64,000 nt of DNA, taken from Candidatus Krumholzibacteriia bacterium. GTDB taxonomy: Bacteria > Krumholzibacteriota > Krumholzibacteriia > JAJRXK01. The stretch is from NCBI GenBank assembly GCA_035268685.1, contig DATFKK010000021.1, forward strand, positions 1 through 64,000, given 5' to 3'. Shown piece by piece: positions 61,608 through 64,000 of the stretch. The position numbers were made by a program, and so were the translations under genes. How positions within the stretch are numbered: the first letter of the stretch is position 1; each line of letters begins with the position of its first letter. The notes beneath the pieces are model-generated. The model saw only the letters and a program-made list of their open reading frames with translations. It searched no databases and was not told the DNA's origin.

Positions 61608-64000
61608 ATGAGTGAGGATCTCTCCGCAGCCGGCGCCACCGCCGAGAGCTACGCCGACTACCACCCGACCCACCCGGTCCGCTTCGTGACGGCGGCCAGC
61701 CTGTTCGACGGCCACGACGCGGCCATCAACATCTTCCGCCGGCTGCTGCAGCGCGGAGGTGCCGAGGTCGTCCATCTCGGCCACAACCGCAGTGCCGAGG
61801 AGGTCGTCGACGCGGCCCTGCAGGAGGACGCGCAGGGGATCGCGGTCAGCAGCTACCAGGGTGGCCACGTCGAGTACTTCCGGTACATGAAGGATCTGCT
61901 CGAGCAGAAGGGCGCGCCGCACGTCCGTCTGTTCGGTGGTGGCGGAGGGGTCATCGTCCCCGACGAGATCCGCGAACTCGAGGCCTACGGAATCGAGAAG
62001 ATCTACACTCCCGACGACGGTCGCCGCATGGGTCTGGAGGGGATCATCGGTCACATGATCTCGCGCAGTGACTTCGTGCCGCCGAAGCCCGAGGCAGTGG
62101 AGCCCGGCGACGTGGCCGGGCGCTGGATCGCGGTCGCCCGCACGATCACCCTGGCCGAGAGCACCGACGACGACCGGAGCGAGTTCGAGGCCTCGCTCGA
62201 GCGTCTACGTCGGCTGCCCCGGCCCGCGACCCAACCCGTGCTGGGCATCACCGGCACCGGGGGAGCGGGCAAGAGCTGCCTGACCGACGAACTCGTCCGC
62301 CGTTTCCTCCGCGACTTCGACGACAAGACGGTGGCCGTGCTCTCGGTCGATCCCTCCAAGCGCCGCACCGGCGGCGCTCTCCTGGGAGATCGCCTGCGCA
62401 TGAATGCCGTCCACCACGAGCGCGCCTTCATGCGCAGCCTGGCCACGCGCGAACACCGCGGAGAGCTGAGCGCAGCGATCCAGGACGCGATCGAGGTGGT
62501 CAAGGCGGCCGGCTACGACCTGGTGATCGTCGAGACCAGCGGCATCGGCCAGAGCGACGCCGGGATCGTGGACGTGTGCGACGTGCCCATGTACGTGATG
62601 ACCAGCGAGTTCGGCGCGGCCAGTCAGCTCGAGAAGATCGAGATGCTCGAACTCGCCGATCTGGTCGCCGTGAACAAGTTCGACCGGCGCGGCAGTGCCG
62701 ACGCCTTCCGCGACGTCTGCAAGCAGTACAAGCGCGAGAACGACATCGATCCCATGACGCCGAACGAGGATCTGTCGATCTACGGCACCATGGCCTCGCG
62801 CTTCAACGACGAGGGCGTGAACGCGCTCTACTCCGCGATGATCGAGAAGATCGCCGCCGCGACCGGGGTCGACTGGAAGAGCACGCTCGAGGTCCCGCGG
62901 CTGCAGGTGACCGACGTCCGCGATCAGATCGTGCCGCCGCGCCGGACCGCCTACCTGGCCGAGATCGCCGAGTCGGTGCACCGCCGCAAGCAGAAGACCG
63001 ATCGCCAGAGCGACGTCGCGCGCCGGGTGCAGCACCTGCGGGCCGCGCTCGACGAGCTCCCCGCCGACGATCCCGCGCGCTCGTCCCTGCAGCAGAGGCT
63101 CGAGGTGGTCGACGCGGAACTCGACGACGACGTCCGCCGCCAGCTCGAGGACTGGCCCCGTCTGCGCGAGCAGTACTCGGGCGACGAACTCGTCGTGGAG
63201 ATCCGCGACAAGGAGATCCGCAACGACCTGTCGACCACGTCGCTGAGCGGCACGAAGGTGCCGCGCGTGGCCCTGCCGCGCACCGAGGACCACGGTGAAC
63301 TCGTGCGCTTCCTGCGCGAGGAGAACGTTCCCGGTCGTTGGCCCTTCACCGGCGGCGTCTTCCCCTTCAAGCGCACCACGGAGGACCCGAAGCGGCAGTT
63401 CGCCGGTGAAGGACCACCCGAGCGCACCAACCGTCGCTTCCACTACCTGTGTCTCGACGATCCGGCCAAGCGCCTGAGCACGGCCTTCGACTCGGTCACC
63501 CTGTACGGCGAGGATCCCGCCGAACGTCCCGACATCTACGGCAAGGTGGGCGAGAGTGGGGTGTCGATCTGCTCGGTCGACGACATGAAGAAGCTCTACA
63601 GCGGCTTCGATCTCAGCGATCCCATGACCAGCGTGTCGATGACCATCAACGGTCCCGCGCCGATCATCCTCGCCATGTACATGAACACCGCCATCGACCA
63701 GGCCTGCGAGCGCTGGCTGATCGAGAACGGGAATCTCGACCAGGCGATGGCGAAGCGCGACGCGCTGTACACCGACCAGGGTCTCGAGCCGCCGCGCTAC
63801 CACGGCGAGCTGCCGAAGGGCAACGACGGCGTGGGGCTCGGATTGCTCGGGATCAGCGGTCGGGACGTCGTCCCGCCCGAGGTCTACGCAGAACTGAAGG
63901 AACGCACGCTGAGCACGGTGCGCGGGACCGTCCAGGCCGACATCCTCAAGGAGGACCAGGCCCAGAACACCTGCATCTTCTCGGTGGACTTCGCCCTGAA
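61608..64000 (+). CDS. icmF: fused acyl-CoA mutase (IcmF type), 3' truncated by the window
   Basis: 797 complete codons, cut by the window end. Residues about 22-150 are the B12-binding domain: the cobalamin loop is FDGHDAAINIFRRLLQRGG and the glycine-rich segment is VRLFGGGGGV. Residues about 208-480 are the G-protein chaperone domain (MeaB type), with the P-loop GITGTGGAGKSCLTDEL, VSVDPSKRRTGGALLGDR, VETSGIGQSD and VAVNKFDRRG. The acyl-CoA mutase substrate domain begins at about 540, with RWPFTGGVFPFKR and YGKVGESGVSICSVDDMK. It interconverts isobutyryl-CoA and n-butyryl-CoA or a related pair. AAGGA lies 9 nt before the ATG. Confidence 0.93.
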   Translation, partial: MSEDLSAAGATAESYADYHPTHPVRFVTAASLFDGHDAAINIFRRLLQRGGAEVVHLGHNRSAEEVVDAALQEDAQGIAVSSYQGGHVEYFRYMKDLLEQKGAPHVRLFGGGGGVIVPDEIRELEAYGIEKIYTPDDGRRMGLEGIIGHMISRSDFVPPKPEAVEPGDVAGRWIAVARTITLAESTDDDRSEFEASLERLRRLPRPATQPVLGITGTGGAGKSCLTDELVRRFLRDFDDKTVAVLSVDPSKRRTGGALLGDRLRMNAVHHERAFMRSLATREHRGELSAAIQDAIEVVKAAGYDLVIVETSGIGQSDAGIVDVCDVPMYVMTSEFGAASQLEKIEMLELADLVAVNKFDRRGSADAFRDVCKQYKRENDIDPMTPNEDLSIYGTMASRFNDEGVNALYSAMIEKIAAATGVDWKSTLEVPRLQVTDVRDQIVPPRRTAYLAEIAESVHRRKQKTDRQSDVARRVQHLRAALDELPADDPARSSLQQRLEVVDAELDDDVRRQLEDWPRLREQYSGDELVVEIRDKEIRNDLSTTSLSGTKVPRVALPRTEDHGELVRFLREENVPGRWPFTGGVFPFKRTTEDPKRQFAGEGPPERTNRRFHYLCLDDPAKRLSTAFDSVTLYGEDPAERPDIYGKVGESGVSICSVDDMKKLYSGFDLSDPMTSVSMTINGPAPIILAMYMNTAIDQACERWLIENGNLDQAMAKRDALYTDQGLEPPRYHGELPKGNDGVGLGLLGISGRDVVPPEVYAELKERTLSTVRGTVQADILKEDQAQNTCIFSVDFAL

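Overview
The window is 64 kb of very GC-rich, gene-dense bacterial chromosome with about 53 protein genes. I found no tRNA, rRNA, CRISPR array, insertion sequence or phage gene. Outer-membrane and cell-surface features (a FadL-type porin, lipoproteins, a secreted protein ending in an NPFNP / FlgD-like Ig tail, a Bat/MoxR operon) point to a diderm of the FCB type, such as the Krumholzibacteria/Eisenbacteria-like lineages. That placement is inference from gene content; no marker gene was searched. Starts are a mix of ATG, GTG and TTG, and 4-nt ATGA/GTGA overlaps are frequent, so most genes lie in translationally coupled runs.

Layout. 0-1.8 kb: a hypothetical protein and a membrane-anchored alpha/beta hydrolase. 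1.8-6.7 kb (minus): a chemotaxis-like operon read as cheY, a CheW-PAS-half-receptor fusion, cheD, a receiver stub, a methyl-accepting receptor, and a CheZ-like protein. It has no CheA, CheR or intact CheB. 7-9.4 kb: a membrane SpoIIE/RsbU-type phosphatase, divergent from the chemotaxis operon. 9.4-12.7 kb (minus): a Cpn10-like protein, a POT peptide transporter, and an ECF sigma/anti-sigma pair. 12.8-19.4 kb: DUF72, a lysine-6-aminotransferase-like enzyme, a SpoU methyltransferase, a PP-loop tRNA thiolase paired with a TusA sulfur carrier, and a GT2-TPR protein. 19.4-30.8 kb: wecB plus an SDR, a large HAD nucleotidase, an HNH nuclease, a secreted glycosidase-like protein, TPR and beta-propeller lipoproteins, a class II aldolase, a GT1 glycosyltransferase, and two DUF507 paralogues.

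31-39.2 kb is an eight-gene MoxR-DUF58-Bat operon (moxR, DUF58, DUF4381-like, batA-E). It is followed by mutM, a GT39-like/TPR membrane protein and uvrA. 45-52 kb holds an HDAC-family deacetylase, queD, an HDOD regulator, tdk, a BtpA-family protein, rmlA and rmlB. 52-64 kb holds a HEAT-repeat protein, a B3/B4 protein, an MFS exporter, a lipid-handling set (FadL porin, SGNH lipoprotein esterase, acyl-CoA synthetase), mutY, and the start of a fused acyl-CoA mutase (IcmF type) cut by the window end.

The most unusual part is the chemotaxis operon. The receptor (2435-3700) and the CheZ-like protein (1765-2451) share both a CheZ-style DxxxQ motif and a C-terminal MDxGxxELF tail, and CheD also ends in ELF. 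The CheW fusion and the CheB-position receiver are both cut short at clean gene junctions. A FliA-like promoter lies upstream. Elsewhere, housekeeping promoters of the form TTGnCn-16/17-TAnnnT can be read in front of several genes. They include a divergent pair with almost coincident -10 boxes between the acyl-CoA synthetase and mutY.
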